Below the pieces are notes generated by a model that did not search any database, was not told the origin of the DNA, and saw only the letters and a program-made list of their open reading frames with translations. From Globodera rostochiensis (taxonomy: Eukaryota; Nematoda; Chromadorea; Rhabditida; Heteroderidae): 64,000 nt of DNA. Shown one piece after another: positions 9,401 through 21,411 of the stretch. How positions within the stretch are numbered: the stretch's first letter is position 1; each line of letters begins with the position of its first letter. The position numbers were made by a program, and so were the translations under genes. Location: assembly GCA_018350325.1 (NCBI GenBank), contig JAEVLN010000007.1:153688-217687 (forward strand). Direction: 5' to 3'.

Positions 9401-12400
9401 CCAATATGGGTGAGCGAGTTAAGAGGAGGTAAAGTGGGGTAATTTGATGTGCTGATCACGAATTTGGCAACCATTTTTGTGTCAGACAAAGGATCAACTT
9501 TTTTTGGACAAAGTGTCCAAGGTGGCTGGGCGAAGCCCACGTTAAGCGAGCGAAGCGAGCGCAGGTATGGGAGGGTCGGGCGAGCGCGCGAAGCGCGCGT
9601 AGCGAGTTCACGGAATGTGGAGGAGGGAACGGGGCCATGCCCGGGGGTAAAGGCGGGCGGGCGAGCGCGCGAAGCGCGCGGAGCGAGTTCACGGAATGTG
9701 GAGGGGGGAAAGGGGCCATGCCATTTTTTACTAATTAACCAATCATACAATTATTTAGCATTTAGTTAAAAATAATGCCATCCACGAATCATCGATCATT
9801 ATTCGCCACGGAAACCCGTTTACAGTCTTGGCCGACGTTGATCATTTTTTTATTATAAATTTGAAAACTTTTTTGTTTATCTATAAACGTAAATAGTGAC
9901 TTTGTTTTCGATTATTTTTTGCTTATTTATGTTTGAGTTCTCGAGCACGCTTTTAAAAAATGGGGGGGGCCCACCTTACATGTGCTTTGTGAACGTGTTT
10001 CCCCCCATTTTAGAGCTTCGTGACCGTCAACAATTTTGTAGAGGAGCTCAAGACGCAACTTTCCAACCAGACCAAAAAAATACCGCAAAAGGGATTGTTT
10101 CAAGAAAAACTGATCAGAAGCTTTTGATCAGTCGGCTTTTTGGTGCTTTTCGAGCTCTGCAGCTTGGTAGCGCACATGTATGGGTTGGGTGTCGCTGGGG
10201 AAAAGATGGAGCTGCCTGAGCTGCGTCGAATAAAAAAAAATTGGGTTGATCGATCAACTTTAAAGGGGTGACCCCCCTTTAACCCCTGGAGTGGTCTGAT
10301 CACTTTGGGGGCGGGGTCAACAGTAGTATAAGGTACCATTTTGGCTTTTCAAATAGATTTCAGTTATTTTGATCAAAAGTAGGGTAACTTGATGTGTTGA
10401 GCACGAATTTCATAAAAATTTTTGTGTCAGACAAAGTGTCGACTTTTTTTGGACAAAGTATCCAATATGGGTGAGCGAGTTAAGAGGAGGTAAAGTGGGG
10501 TAATTTGATGTGCTGATCACGAATTTGACAACCATTTTTATGTCAGACAAAGTGTCGACAAATTTTTGGACAAAATGTCGAAATTTTGGGTTTGCAGGGT
10601 AAGGGAAGGTAGGGTGGGGTAATTTGATGTGCTGATCACGAATTTGGCAACCATTTTTGTGTCAGACAAAGTGTCGACTTTTTTTGGACAAAGTATCCAA
10701 TATGGGTGAGCGAGTTAAGAGGAGGTAAAGTGGGGTAATTTGATGTGCTGATCACGAATTTGGCAACCATTTTTGTGTCAGACAAAGGATCAACTTTTTT
10801 TGGACAAAGTGTCCAAGGTGGCTGGGCGAAGCCCACGTTAAGCGAGCGAAGCGAGCGCAGGTATGGGAGGGTCGGGCGAGCGCGCGAAGCGCGCGTAGCG
10901 AGTTCACGGAATGTGGAGGAGGGAACGGGGCCATGCCCGGGGGTAAAGGCGGGCGGGCGAGCGCGCGAAGCGCGCGGAGCGAGTTCACGGAATGTGGAGG
11001 GGGGAAAGGGGCCATGCCATTTTTTACTAATTAACCAATCATACAATTATTTAGCATTTAGTTAAAAATAATGCCATCCACGAATCATCGATCATTATTC
11101 GCCACGGAAACCCGTTTACAGTCTTGGCCGACGTTGATCATTTTTTTATTATAAATTTGAAAACTTTTTTGTTTATCTATAAACGTAAATAGTGACTTTG
11201 TTTTCGATTATTTTTTGCTTATTTAAGTTTGAGTTCTCGAGCACGCTGTTTTAAAAAATGGGGGGGGGCCCACCTTACATGTGCTCTGTGAACGTGTTTC
11301 CCCCCATTTTAGAGCTTCGTGACCGTCAACAATTTTGTAGAGGAGCTCAAGACGCAACTTTCCAACCAGACCAAAAAAATACCGCAAAGGGGATTGTTTC
11401 GAGAAAAACTGATCAGAAGCTTTTGATCAGTCGGCTTTTTGGTGCTTTTCGAGCTCTGCAGCTTGGTAGCGCACATGTATGGGTTGGGTGTCGCTGGGGA
11501 AAAGATGGAGCTGCCTGAGCTGCGTCGAATAAAAAAAAATTGGGTTGATCGATCAACTTTAAAGGGGTGACCCCCCTTTAACCCCTGGAGTGGTCTGATC
11601 ACTTTGGGGGCGGGGTCAACAGTAGTATAAGGTACCATTTTGGCTTTTCAAATAGATTTCAGTTATTTTGATCAAAAGTAGGGTAACTTGATGTGTTGAG
11701 CACGAATTTCATAAAAATTTTTGTGTCAGACAAAGTGTCGACTTTTTTTGGACAAAGTATCCAATATGGGTGAGCGAGTTAAGAGGAGGTAAAGTGGGGT
11801 AATTTGATGTGCTGATCACGAATTTGACAACCATTTTTATGTCAGACAAAGTGTCGACAAATTTTTGGACAAAATGTCGAAATTTTGGGTTTGCAGGGTA
11901 AGGGAAGGTAGGGTGGGGTAATTTGATGTGCTGATCACGAATTTGGCAACCATTTTTGTGTCAGACAAAGTGTCGACTTTTTTTGGACAAAGTATCCAAT
12001 ATGGGTGAGCGAGTTAAGAGGAGGTAAAGTGGGGTAATTTGATGTGCTGATCACGAATTTGGCAACCATTTTTGTGTCAGACAAAGTGTCGACTTTTTTT
12101 GGACAAAGTATCCAATATGGGTGAGCGAGTTAAGAGGAGGTAAAGTGGGGTAATTTGATGTGCTGATCACGAATTTGGCAACCATTTTTGTGTCAGACAA
12201 AGGATCAACTTTTTTTGGACAAAGTGTCCAAGGTGGCTGGGCGAAGCCCACGTTAAGCGAGCGAAGCGAGCGCAGGTATGGGAGGGTCAAGCGAGCGCGC
12301 GAAGCGCGCGTAGCGAGTTCACGGAATGTGGAGGAGGGAACGGGGCCATGCCCGGGGGTAAAGGCGGGCGGGCGAGCGCGCGAAGCGCGCGGAGCGAGTT

Positions 12401-15400
12401 CACGGAATGTGGAGGGGGGAAAGGGGCCATGCCATTTTTTACTAATTAACCAATCATACAATTATTTAGCATTTAGTTAAAAATAATGCCATCCACGAAT
12501 CATCGATCATTATTCGCCACGGAAACCCGTTTACAGTCTTGGCCGACGTTGATCATTTTTTTATTATAAATTTGAAAACTTTTTTGTTTATCTATAAACG
12601 TAAATAGTGACTTTGTTTTCGATTATTTTTTGCTTATTTATGTTTGAGTTCTCGAGCACGCTTTTAAAAAATGGGGGGTGCCCACCTTACATGTGCTTTG
12701 TGAACGTGTTTCCCCCCATTTTAGAGCTTCGTGACCGTCAACAATTTTGTAGAGGAGCTCAAGACGCAACTTTCCAACCAGACCAAAAAAATACCGCAAA
12801 AGGGATTGTTTCAAGAAAAACTGATCAGAAGCTTTTGATCAGTCGGCTTTTTGGTGCTTTTCGAGCTCTGCAGCTTGGTAGCGCACATGTATGGGTTGGG
12901 TGTCGCTGGGGAAAAGATGGAGCTGCCTGAGCTGCGTCGAATAAAAAAAAATTGGGTTGATCGATCAACTTTAAAGGGGTGACCCCCCTTTAACCCCTGG
13001 AGTGGTCTGATCACTTTGGGGGCGGGGTCAACAGTAGTATAAGGTACCATTTTGGCTTTTCAAATAGATTTCAGTTATTTTGATCAAAAGTAGGGTAACT
13101 TGATGTGTTGAGCACGAATTTCATAAAAATTTTTGTGTCAGACAAAGTGTCGACTTTTTTTGGACAAAGTATCCAATATGGGTGAGCGAGTTAAGAGGAG
13201 GTAAAGTGGGGTAATTTGATGTGCTGATCACGAATTTGACAACCATTTTTATGTCAGACAAAGTGTCGACAAATTTTTGGACAAAATGTCGAAATTTTGG
13301 GTTTGCAGGGTAAGGGAAGGTAGGGTGGGGTAATTTGATGTGCTGATCACGAATTTGGCAACCATTTTTGTGTCAGACAAAGTGTCGACTTTTTTTGGAC
13401 AAAGTATCCAATATGGGTGAGCGAGTTAAGAGGAGGTAAAGTGGGGTAATTTGATGTGCTGATCACGAATTTGGCAACCATTTTTGTGTCAGACAAAGGA
13501 TCAACTTTTTTTGGACAAAGTGTCCAAGGTGGCTGGGCGAAGCCCACGTTAAGCGAGCGAAGCGAGCGCAGGTATGGGAGGGTCGGGCGAGCGCGCGTAG
13601 CGAGTTCACGGAATGTGGAGGAGGGAACGGGGCCATGCCCGGGGGTAAAGGCGGGCGGGCGAGCGCGCGAAGCGCGCGGAGCGAGTTCACGGAATGTGGA
13701 GGGGGGAAAGGGGCCATGCCATTTTTTACTAATTAACCAATCATACAATTATTTAGCATTTAGTTAAAAATAATGCCATCCACGAATCATCGATCATTAT
13801 TCGCCACGGAAACCCGTTTACAGTCTTGGCCGACGTTGATCATTTTTTTATTATAAATTTGAAAACTTTTTTGTTTATCTATAAACGTAAATAGTGACTT
13901 TGTTTTCGATTATTTTTTGCTTATTTATGTTTGAGTTCTCGAGCACGCTTTTAAAAAATGGGGGGGGCCCACCTTACATGTGCTTTGTGAACGTGTTTCC
14001 CCCCATTTTAGAGCTTCGTGACCGTCAACAATTTTGTAGAGGAGCTCAAGACGCAACTTTCCAACCAGACCAAAAAAATACCGCAAAAGGGATTGTTTCA
14101 AGAAAAACTGATCAGAAGCTTTTGATCAGTCGGCTTTTTGGTGCTTTTCGAGCTCTGCAGCTTGGTAGCGCACATGTATGGGTTGGGTGTCGCTGGGGAA
14201 AAGATGGAGCTGCCTGAGCTGCGTCGAATAAAAAAAAATTGGGTTGATCGATCAACTTTAAAGGGGTGACCCCCCTTTAACCCCTGGAGTGGTCTGATCA
14301 CTTTGGGGGCGGGGTCAACAGTAGTATAAGGTACCATTTTGGCTTTTCAAATAGATTTCAGTTATTTTGATCAAAAGTAGGGTAACTTGATGTGTTGAGC
14401 ACGAATTTCATAAAAATTTTTGTGTCAGACAAAGTGTCGACTTTTTTTGGACAAAGTATCCAATATGGGTGAGCGAGTTAAGAGGAGGTAAAGTGGGGTA
14501 ATTTGATGTGCTGATCACGAATTTGACAACCATTTTTATGTCAGACAAAGTGTCGACAAATTTTTGGACAAAATGTCGAAATTTTGGGTTTGCAGGGTAA
14601 GGGAAGGTAGGGTGGGGTAATTTGATGTGCTGATCACGAATTTGGCAACCATTTTTGTGTCAGACAAAGTGTCGACTTTTTTTGGACAAAGTATCCAATA
14701 TGGGTGAGCGAGTTAAGAGGAGGTAAAGTGGGGTAATTTGATGTGCTGATCACGAATTTGGCAACCATTTTTGTGTCAGACAAAGGATCAACTTTTTTTG
14801 GACAAAGTGTCCAAGGTGGCTGGGCGAAGCCCACGTTAAGCGAGCGAAGCGAGCGCAGGTATGGGAGGGTCGGGCGAGCGCGCGTAGCGAGTTCACGGAA
14901 TGTGGAGGAGGGAACGGGGCCATGCCCGGGGGTAAAGGCGGGCGGGCAAGCGCGCAAAGCGCGCGGAGCGAGTTCACGGAATGTGGAGGGGGGAAAGGGG
15001 CCATGCCATTTTTTACTAATTAACCAATCATACAATTATTTAGCATTTAGTTAAAAATAATGCCATCCACGAATCATCGATCATTATTCGCCACGGAAAC
15101 CCGTTTACAGTCTTGGCCGACGTTGATCATTTTTTTATTATAAATTTGAAAACTTTTTTGTTTATCTATAAACGTAAATAGTGACTTTGTTTTCGATTAT
15201 TTTTTGCTTATTTAAGTTTGAGTTCTCGAGCACGCTTTTAAAAAATGGGGGGGCCCACCTTACATGTGCTTTGTGAACGTGTTTCCCCCCATTTTAGAGC
15301 TTCGTGACCGTCAACAATTTTGTAGAGGAGCTCAAGACGCAACTTTCCAACCAGACCAAAAAAATACCGCAAAAGGGATTGTTTCAAGAAAAACTGATCA

Positions 15401-16139
15401 GAAGCTTTTGATCAGTCGGCTTTTTGGTGCTTTTCGAGCTCTGCAGCTTGGTAGCGCACATGTATGGGTTGGGTGTCGCTGGGGAAAAGATGGAGCTGCC
15501 TGAGCTGCGTCGAATAAAAAAAAAATTGGGTTGATCGATCAACTTTGAAGGGGTGACCCCCCTTTAACCCCTGGAGTGGTCTGATCACTTTGGGGGCGGG
15601 GTCAACAGTAGTATAAGGTACCATTTTGGCTTTTCAAATAGATTTCAGTTATTTTGATCAAAAGTAGGGTAACTTGATGTGCTGATCACGAATTTGGCAA
15701 CCATTTTTGTGTCAGACAAAGTGTCGACTTTTTTTGGACAAAGTATCCAATATGGGTGAGCGAGTTAAGAGGAGGTAAAGTGGGGTAATTTGATGTGCTG
15801 ATCACGAATTTGACAACCATTTTTATGTCAGACAAAGTGTCGACAGATTTTTGGACAAAATGTCGAAATTTTGGGTTTGCCGGGTAAGGGAAGGTAGGGT
15901 GGGGTAATTTGATGTGCTGATCACGAATTTGGCAACCATTTTTGTGTCAGACAAAGTGTCGACTTTTTTTGGACAAAGTATCCAATATGGGTGAGCGAGT
16001 TAAGAGGAGGTAACGTGGGGTAATTTGATGTGCTGATAACGAATTTGGCAACCATTTTTGTGTCAGACAAAGGATCAACTTTTTTTGGACAAAGTGTCCA
16101 AGGTGGCTGGGCGAAGCCCACGTTAAGCGAGCGAAGCGA

Positions 16140-16690
16140 GCGCAGGTATGGGAGGGTCGGGCGAGCGCGCGTAGCGAGTTCACGGAATGTGGAGGAGGGA
16201 ACGGGGCCATGCCCGGGGGTAAAGGCGGGCGGGCGAGCGCGCGAAGCGCGCGGAGCGAGTTCACGGAATGTGGAGGGGGGAAAAGGGCCATGCCCGGGGG
16301 TAAAGGCGGGCGGGCGAGCGTGCGAAGCGCGCGGAGCGAGTCTGCCTTATGCATTGCTCAAAAAAAATGAAAATTTTTTTTTGCAACCATGCCCGTTGTA
16401 TAAGAGTGGGCGAGCGCGCGAAGCGCGCGGAGCGAGTTCACGGAATGTGGAGGGGGGTAAGGGGCCATGCCCGTTGTATAAGAGTGGGCGAGCGCGCGAA
16501 GCGCGCGAAACGAGTACGCGGAATGTGGAGGGGGGAAAGGGGCCATGCCCGTTGTATAAGAGTGGGCGAGCGCGCGAAGCGCGCGGAGCGAGTTCACGGA
16601 ATGTGGAGTGGGGGAAGGGGCCATGCCCGGGGGTACTGGTGGGCGGGCGAGCGCGCGGAGCGAGTTCACGGAATGAAGCAGCTAAGGGTA
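16140..16690. repeat. GC-rich subrepeat expansion at array end
   Basis: In the last array unit the GC-rich block is multiplied to six or seven ~75-bp copies, against two in the other units. Each contains GGGCGAGCGCGCGAAGCGCG, an AGCGAGTTCACGGAATGTGG segment and GGGGCCATGCCCG. The core is a near-perfect palindrome with dense CpG. One copy is separated by an AT-rich stretch at about 16345-16390. Confidence 0.85.
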
Positions 16691-16745
16691 TCAAACTGGC
16701 TAGAGACATCCCGGTCACACGCCATGCATGCCCGCGTCTCCACTA

Positions 16746-17010
16746 GTTATTAGTATAATTCGCGAGAGTCTCGGTAAATTTTAGTTCTCAAACATCACAA
16801 TTATCATCCATTACATTTCAGAATTTGTTAAATTAAATCATTAAAGGGAATGAACCAGCTGAAGGGGGAACTGAGTGCAAAGATGGAGCAGTATCAGAAA
16901 CAACAGCAACAGAACATTGGTGACTTGCGGAAGACAGTTGCAACATTGTGAGACGCTCAAAATCGATGGGATTTTGCCCACCGGGCCTCACGATCTCTGG
17001 ATTGATTGTC
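16746..17010 (+). pseudogene. Duplicated coiled-coil exon of the SPRY gene
   Basis: This segment repeats 3955-4205 almost base for base: the intron end with GATTCGCGAGAGTCTCGGTA or its near copy, then the exon beginning [16 protein letters not shown] replaces an A near 16950, changing the ATTGAGAGAC of the first copy to ATTGTGAGAC and creating an in-frame TGA. Similarity stops near 17010, before the SPRY exons. Because the pair brackets the 1.3 kb array, the array lies between two copies of the same gene segment. Confidence 0.85.
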
Positions 17011-18357
17011 GAAATTGCGAACCACGAAATTTATCAATTTTTTTTGGCAGATTTGTTAAATTTTTATTGAATTTTATTAAAAAGTGCTGATGGAATTTGT
17101 GCAAGATTTGATGATGATTCTTTTTTTGCAGAAAAAGCTGTGGGATGGTTGAATGTGTAGAGTGCGGGCGGACCAATTCCAATTTTTGCAAATCTGATCG
17201 ATAAAGGTCCAAGAATCAATTCTCTCAACATTTTGTTAACCCAAAAAGCGTCAACATTTTGCTGAAGGCAAATAAAACATTCAAATTTATCATAAAATGA
17301 GATTAATTCCCAAAAGGCAAATTCCGAAACGACGCCGGACAGTGAAAATTTATGTTTTGTTGAAGGATATGGTCGATAAAGATTGCGATTTCCACTTTAT
17401 TTTTTGGGGCGCCGACATTTCGTCGAGGCGACATTTCACGAAAATCCGACATTTCGTCGAATAAGCAAAAAGACATTCGTCGAGTCGAATTTCGTCAAGT
17501 TTTTAAATGCATGTTCTATGGTAAAAGCATGCGTCACGAATCCGAGTTCCTCAAATTGTGCATTTCCCAGCCCCTACATTATTAAAATCAGAAATGTGTT
17601 TATTTACAAAAAGTTTTTTGTTTCACGTATGTATGTATCGCATTACGCACATTTTGTCTTGCACGTTTTTTTCTCTTCCCTCTCATTAAGCACAAATTAT
17701 CGATTTGGGCAGCTTAACACCTATCGATTACTGACCGACCCATCGCCCGCCCATAAATCGTTTTGTTTTGTTCGTTTCCCAGCATTTATTTGTCTGTTCA
17801 TTCCTTAACCCAAATCAGAGTTTGATTCTGCCCAGCTCTGATCCAAATAGGTAGACCAGAGATCTAAGCGGATTTTTCTGCATTTTATAACATTAAATTT
17901 TTAAATTATCATCTTAAAATTTAAAAAAAATTGAAATAAATTTAGAAATTGTTTCACCCACCATAGTTGATAGAAAGTGTAAAAAATCATTTACATTGTC
18001 GGGTTTGAACCCTTACCCACCATACTCACAGTCACCACCGCTCAAAACGACAAATCTAGCAAAAATTACTTAACAAAAATGTAATAAAAACAAAAAAAAA
18101 TGCGCCCTGAGGATCGACAATTTTTCTGAAATGCCTTTAATTTGCATATAAAAATTTTTATTTCTCTTATTACTTCATTTAGGAAAATCTTGCCCATTTT
18201 TTTGCTATATTTGAAAAATTTGAAGAAATTTTATATTGAATTTGGAAAAATTTATGTGCATATTTTTTCCTTTTATGTTCATATTTTGCAATTTTTGGTG
18301 CATAATTCAAGATTTAATATGCATATATCCCTAATCATCATAGTCGAATTCTACGAG
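17011..18357. other. Gene-poor AT-rich stretch with repeat scraps
   Basis: No exon is supported. Short GACATTTCGTCGA modules cluster at 17413-17505. About 17225-17290 is a diverged copy of part of the inverted repeat near 34685-34740 (CAACATTTTG, AATAAAACATTCAAATTTAT). About 18095-18345 is a diverged piece of the element at 38678-39246 (CTGAAATGCCTTTAATTT, TTATTTCTCTTATTACTTCA). Confidence 0.5.
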
Positions 18358-18425
18358 TAGGGGTCATTACCGTCCCGCCACTACCGTCCCGGCCATTACC
18401 GTCCCGGCCACTACCGTCCCGGGAT
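18358..18425 (+). repeat. ACCGTCCCGGCC short tandem modules
   Basis: Starts TAGGGGTCATTACCGTCCCG, then four modules alternating CATTACCGTCCCG and CACTACCGTCCCG. The leading TAGGGGTC and the CCGTCCC modules are shared with the left end of the foldback at about 62214-62900, so this is probably a single arm of a related element. Confidence 0.6.
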
Positions 18426-18649
18426 GTTGCAACTTGCAACATGTGAATTTGAAAAAATTTGTCGCCATTTAACTTTTGGAAGTTGTACAAGCAGCCCTCA
18501 TGTTTAAGTTTTTTAAGTTTTTGTTGTTTTGCTTGGTTTTATTTCTTGTTTTCCATGTTGACGCTACATTTGAAAAAAAAGTAGTATAAACTGAACAATG
18601 TCACTTTTTATAAACCTAGACAAAGAAAAAAGGCCTGCCGGTCTGATAA

Positions 18650-18742
18650 GCCTAACTTAAGCCTAAGCCACCCTGGGTTTGGGTTCGTTAGGCTTAGGCC
18701 TAGGCATAAGCCTAGTTAGACCAAGCTTAAGCTTAGCCTAAG
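18650..18742. repeat. Interstitial TTAGGC/GCCTAA-rich tract
   Basis: Degenerate blocks of GCCTAAGCC, TTAGGCTTAGGCCTAGG and CTTAAGCTTAGCC. A matching tract at about 19255-19340 contains three perfect TTAGGC units in a row (about 19299-19316), and a third lies at 62505-62575. TTAGGC is the nematode telomere repeat, but inversions and CC/GG junctions make these palindromic dispersed repeats rather than simple telomere runs. Confidence 0.55.
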
Positions 18743-19007
18743 ATGTTGAAGGGATTTGAGACACATTTGGCTGTGGGGGGATTCGGGCGGGGGGGGGGGG
18801 GGGGGGGGGATTCAGACAGGAAACGGAAAAAAGCAAAAAAAAGAATGGTCGTTGGGCATTTTGACATCTCGTCGCGCAGCTGACGGAAATCGCGCTGAAT
18901 TTGTTAAACGCGTTGGCAACGGTGTCGTGCGTCAGCTGTCGATTCCGCACGAGTCGCTGCCCGAAAATGTCGGCTTTGAATGGCTTAAAATAAGGTAATT
19001 TAATGAG

Positions 19008-19615
19008 TGGGGGTCGTTTGGGCCCCGGACGTTTGGGCCCCGCCACTTTCAGAGGGGAGTTTGCAGCAAATTGCTGAGCTTTTTTATTTATTCGGAAATT
19101 TTTTCAAATGAACAATACATACAATTTCAAAAAAAACTATCAAAGACAACAATCTGAAAATTTGCAGGACATTTAGGGGTTCATTTGGTAATTGTGGAAA
19201 TTTCCTCGCAAAAATAATAGTTAAAATGCAATCTGAAAATTGCAAGGCTTAAAGGTTCATTAAGCTTAGGCCTAAGCCACCCTAAGCTTAGGGATTCGTT
19301 AGGCTTAGGCTTAGGCCTAGCTAGCCTGAGCTTAAGCTTAGACAAAAATAGTGGACCATTGATGTAAAAAAATAGGATGTGAAAACGATGATGTATTTTT
19401 ACTTATGTATATGTATGCATCAGGGTTGCGTCGACCTTGTGTTTCTTTTGTTTCGATTTCGAAAACCGAAATAAAAAAATTCCGATTTCAAAAATTTTTT
19501 ATTTCGACGCAGCCCAGATATCGTTTCCTTGGCGCCCAAACGTCCGGGGCCCAAACGTCCCCGGGCCCAAACGGCGGGACCCAAACGGCGGGGCCCAAAC
19601 GTCCTGTTCCCAATT
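19008..19615. repeat. Foldback with GTTTGGGCCCC modules in intron
   Basis: The left end has GTCGTTTGGGCCCCGGACG and GTTTGGGCCCCGCC; the right end at about 19530-19612 has five inverted CCCAAACG(T/G) modules such as GGGGCCCAAACGTCC. The middle is AT-rich and includes the second TTAGGC tract. It lies wholly within the first visible intron (18995-19658) of the truncated F-box-like gene. Confidence 0.7.
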
Positions 19616-20641
19616 TAATTGTCAGTTTAAATGTTTTTAAATTTCTTTGGCTTTTTAGTTACATCGACCGAAGTGTCATCGAATTTCTTCAACGCGTCCG
19701 CCGACTTTTCGACTCCAAAGGCATCACTCTTTGCATGGCCACAGCCAACGACCAAAACCGCAGTTGGCAAATCATTTGGCACCGAATTTGGCCGTTGATC
19801 AGTGACAACATTTGCATTCTTTCGCTCGATCCCTCCGAACTCGGCCGTTTGCGCCAATTCTCTCCGACCATTCTCCGCGATTGTGCAAAGCTCCGCGTGC
19901 TCAAAATCTTTGATTCTTTTCCCGTGTTCCCGGCCGATGACAGTGCCGGCGCTTCTTCTGGCCAAGCAGTGGCCAAATGGTTGCACACGCCCCGCGGGGA
20001 TGGACTTCCAAAGTTGTTGCGATGCATCTTTGATAAGGACGGAATTGAAGAGGGGCTGAAAATGGTAATAATTTTTAGGGGGGGGGTAAACCCAACTCAT
20101 CTATCGAATGGCGTTAAGACTCTTAATCGGTTAAGTCCGAGTTCCGAAATTTTTGGGGTCGGAATGCCGGTTTCCGAAAAATTTTAAGACCTCGTAATTC
20201 CGATTTACGGTTTCTGAAATTTTTTGAGGTCGTCGGCTCCCATCCCTGGTATGGATGAGTTGGGTGGGAGCCTATTTTTGGTGCTAATGATTTTTTTTTA
20301 ATTTGTTGCCCTTAAGGAATTTGTCAATTCGACGGATCCGGTCAATTTCATCATCAGTTTTTGGAATTGGTATTCTGTTGACATTGCGCCATTTGAACTG
20401 CAAAACAATTTGACGGGGGAGCGATTGGTGTGCCGACGCCGTAGGGATGGAAGTGGTTATTGGGTGATGGTTCGCTGTCCGATTGAGCGCGACGAAAAGA
20501 AATGGGCCGAGTGGGAGCAGGAGGTGGCTGAATGGGATTGCTATGGGCGCTGGAATTGCATTCGAATTTCATTCAAAGACAGTGACATCGACGACGGGTA
20601 AGGGCAAGATTGGGGGATTTGCCGCATTTTCTGGTACTTAT

Positions 20642-20741
20642 TAGTGCTGCTCGAGACCAGAAATTTACCGAGAGTCGAGACCGAAACCCAAAAAACCCGA
20701 GAAATTTCTCGACTCGAGACCGAGACTCTCGTGCAGCACTA
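20642..20741. mobile_element. 100-bp hAT-type MITE, 8-bp TSD
   Basis: Termini TAGTGCTGCTCGAGA and, inverted, TAGTGCTGCACGAGAG. The 8-mer GTACTTAT directly flanks both sides (20634-20641 and 20742-20749). The interior is CTCGAGAC-type palindromic sequence. It lies in the last intron of the truncated F-box-like gene. Sister copies are at 54047-54327 and 57323-57455. Confidence 0.9.
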
Positions 20742-21411
20742 GTACTTATCCCAGGCACAGGATTTTGCTTTGGAGGGGGTACAAAAAAAAAAAATCGATT
20801 TTTAGGGGTGCATTTTTGGGTTTTATTGCATTTTCTTAAGTAATTTTCGGAATATGTTCGCTTATATGGGGTGCATTTTGGACCCGGATTCGAAAAATTT
20901 TCAAAAAAAAACAATTTCGGTTTCAATATCTATTTTCTGTAACAAAACCATTCAAAACATTGTTAAACAATTGCCAAAAAAGCAAATTTTTTTTTTGAGA
21001 TTTCGCTTTACTTTTGGGGGAGGGAGGGGTCGGCGGTGCCGAAAAAATTTTTGAATTTTTGATGGCAATTTGTTAGGAAAATTGGTCCAAAAACTACGAA
21101 TATTGTAAATTCAAAAGGGTCAAAGTTCTCTACGCGTGCAATTTGTTAATATTTTTTTAACTTTCACGTCCATTTCCGTTTTTTATATTTCTATTTTCAG
21201 ACTGCTTGAAGTTGAAGCAAAAGAAGGTCCGAGTGAGCCCAAAAGAGAAAGATCTGAGAAACGATGGAATTTGGATGAAAATATTCAAACTGAGAAAATG
21301 GACTAATAATATTGAATTGTTGCTTTTTTCTTTTCAATATGAATCGTGTCTTGTTTTCCCGAAGCTTTGAGACATTTGGAGACTTTTTGTGGAAAATATG
21401 GATCTGAGGGT

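Larger units (their letters stand above)
4813..16740. repeat. Tandem array of eight ~1.3 kb units
   Basis: The anchor TTAGCATTTAGTTAAAAATA recurs near 4813, 7155, 8455, 9755, 11050, 12466, 13752 and 15039, giving periods of about 1287-1300 bp except the first (split by a 1.07 kb insertion) and the fifth (1416 bp, one extra ~120-bp subrepeat). Each unit runs in the same order: AT-rich leader, a G-run/C-run hairpin (GGGGGGGCCC), a coding-like block, CAACAGTAGTATAAGGTACC, three or four ~120-bp subrepeats starting near GTGCTGATCACGAATTTG, and a GC-rich block with GCGCGCGAAGCGCGCG. Units are nearly identical, which implies recent expansion or homogenisation. The ORFs of 80-136 codons on both strands are by-products of the repetition. 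Confidence 0.95.
18840..21306 (+). pseudogene. F-box-like family gene, 5'-truncated copy
   Basis: A paralogue of the minus-strand gene at 26670-29517. Exons are 18840-18994 ([31 protein letters not shown]), 19659-20064 (YIDRSVIEFLQRVRRLFDSK, PADDSAGASSGQA, TPRGDGLPKLLRC), 20317-20597 ([39 protein letters not shown]) and 21201-21306 (LLEVEAKEGPSEPK then stop). All junctions are in phase with canonical GT-AG ends. The first two exons expected from the paralogue (MSDNPKEAEKQL and the F-box-like [10 protein letters not shown] region) are absent; the upstream sequence is a G-run and A-run. I recall this family as a large uncharacterised one in cyst nematodes with an N-terminal F-box-like segment. 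Intron 1 hosts a foldback, and the last intron a hAT-type MITE. Without its N-terminus it is probably non-functional, though the remaining frame is fully open. Confidence 0.75.

Noticed and set aside
6756..16121. Repeated ORFs of 80-136 codons on both strands of the 1.3-kb units
   Set aside because: They recur identically in each unit, overlap on both strands and consist of translated subrepeats (for example SRNVEGGKGPCPG). They show repetition, not protein families.
19405..20187. A single 260-codon ORF as one protein
   Set aside because: Its first part runs through the intronic foldback (GAQTSGAQTSPGPNGG); the real exon begins after the acceptor at 19658.
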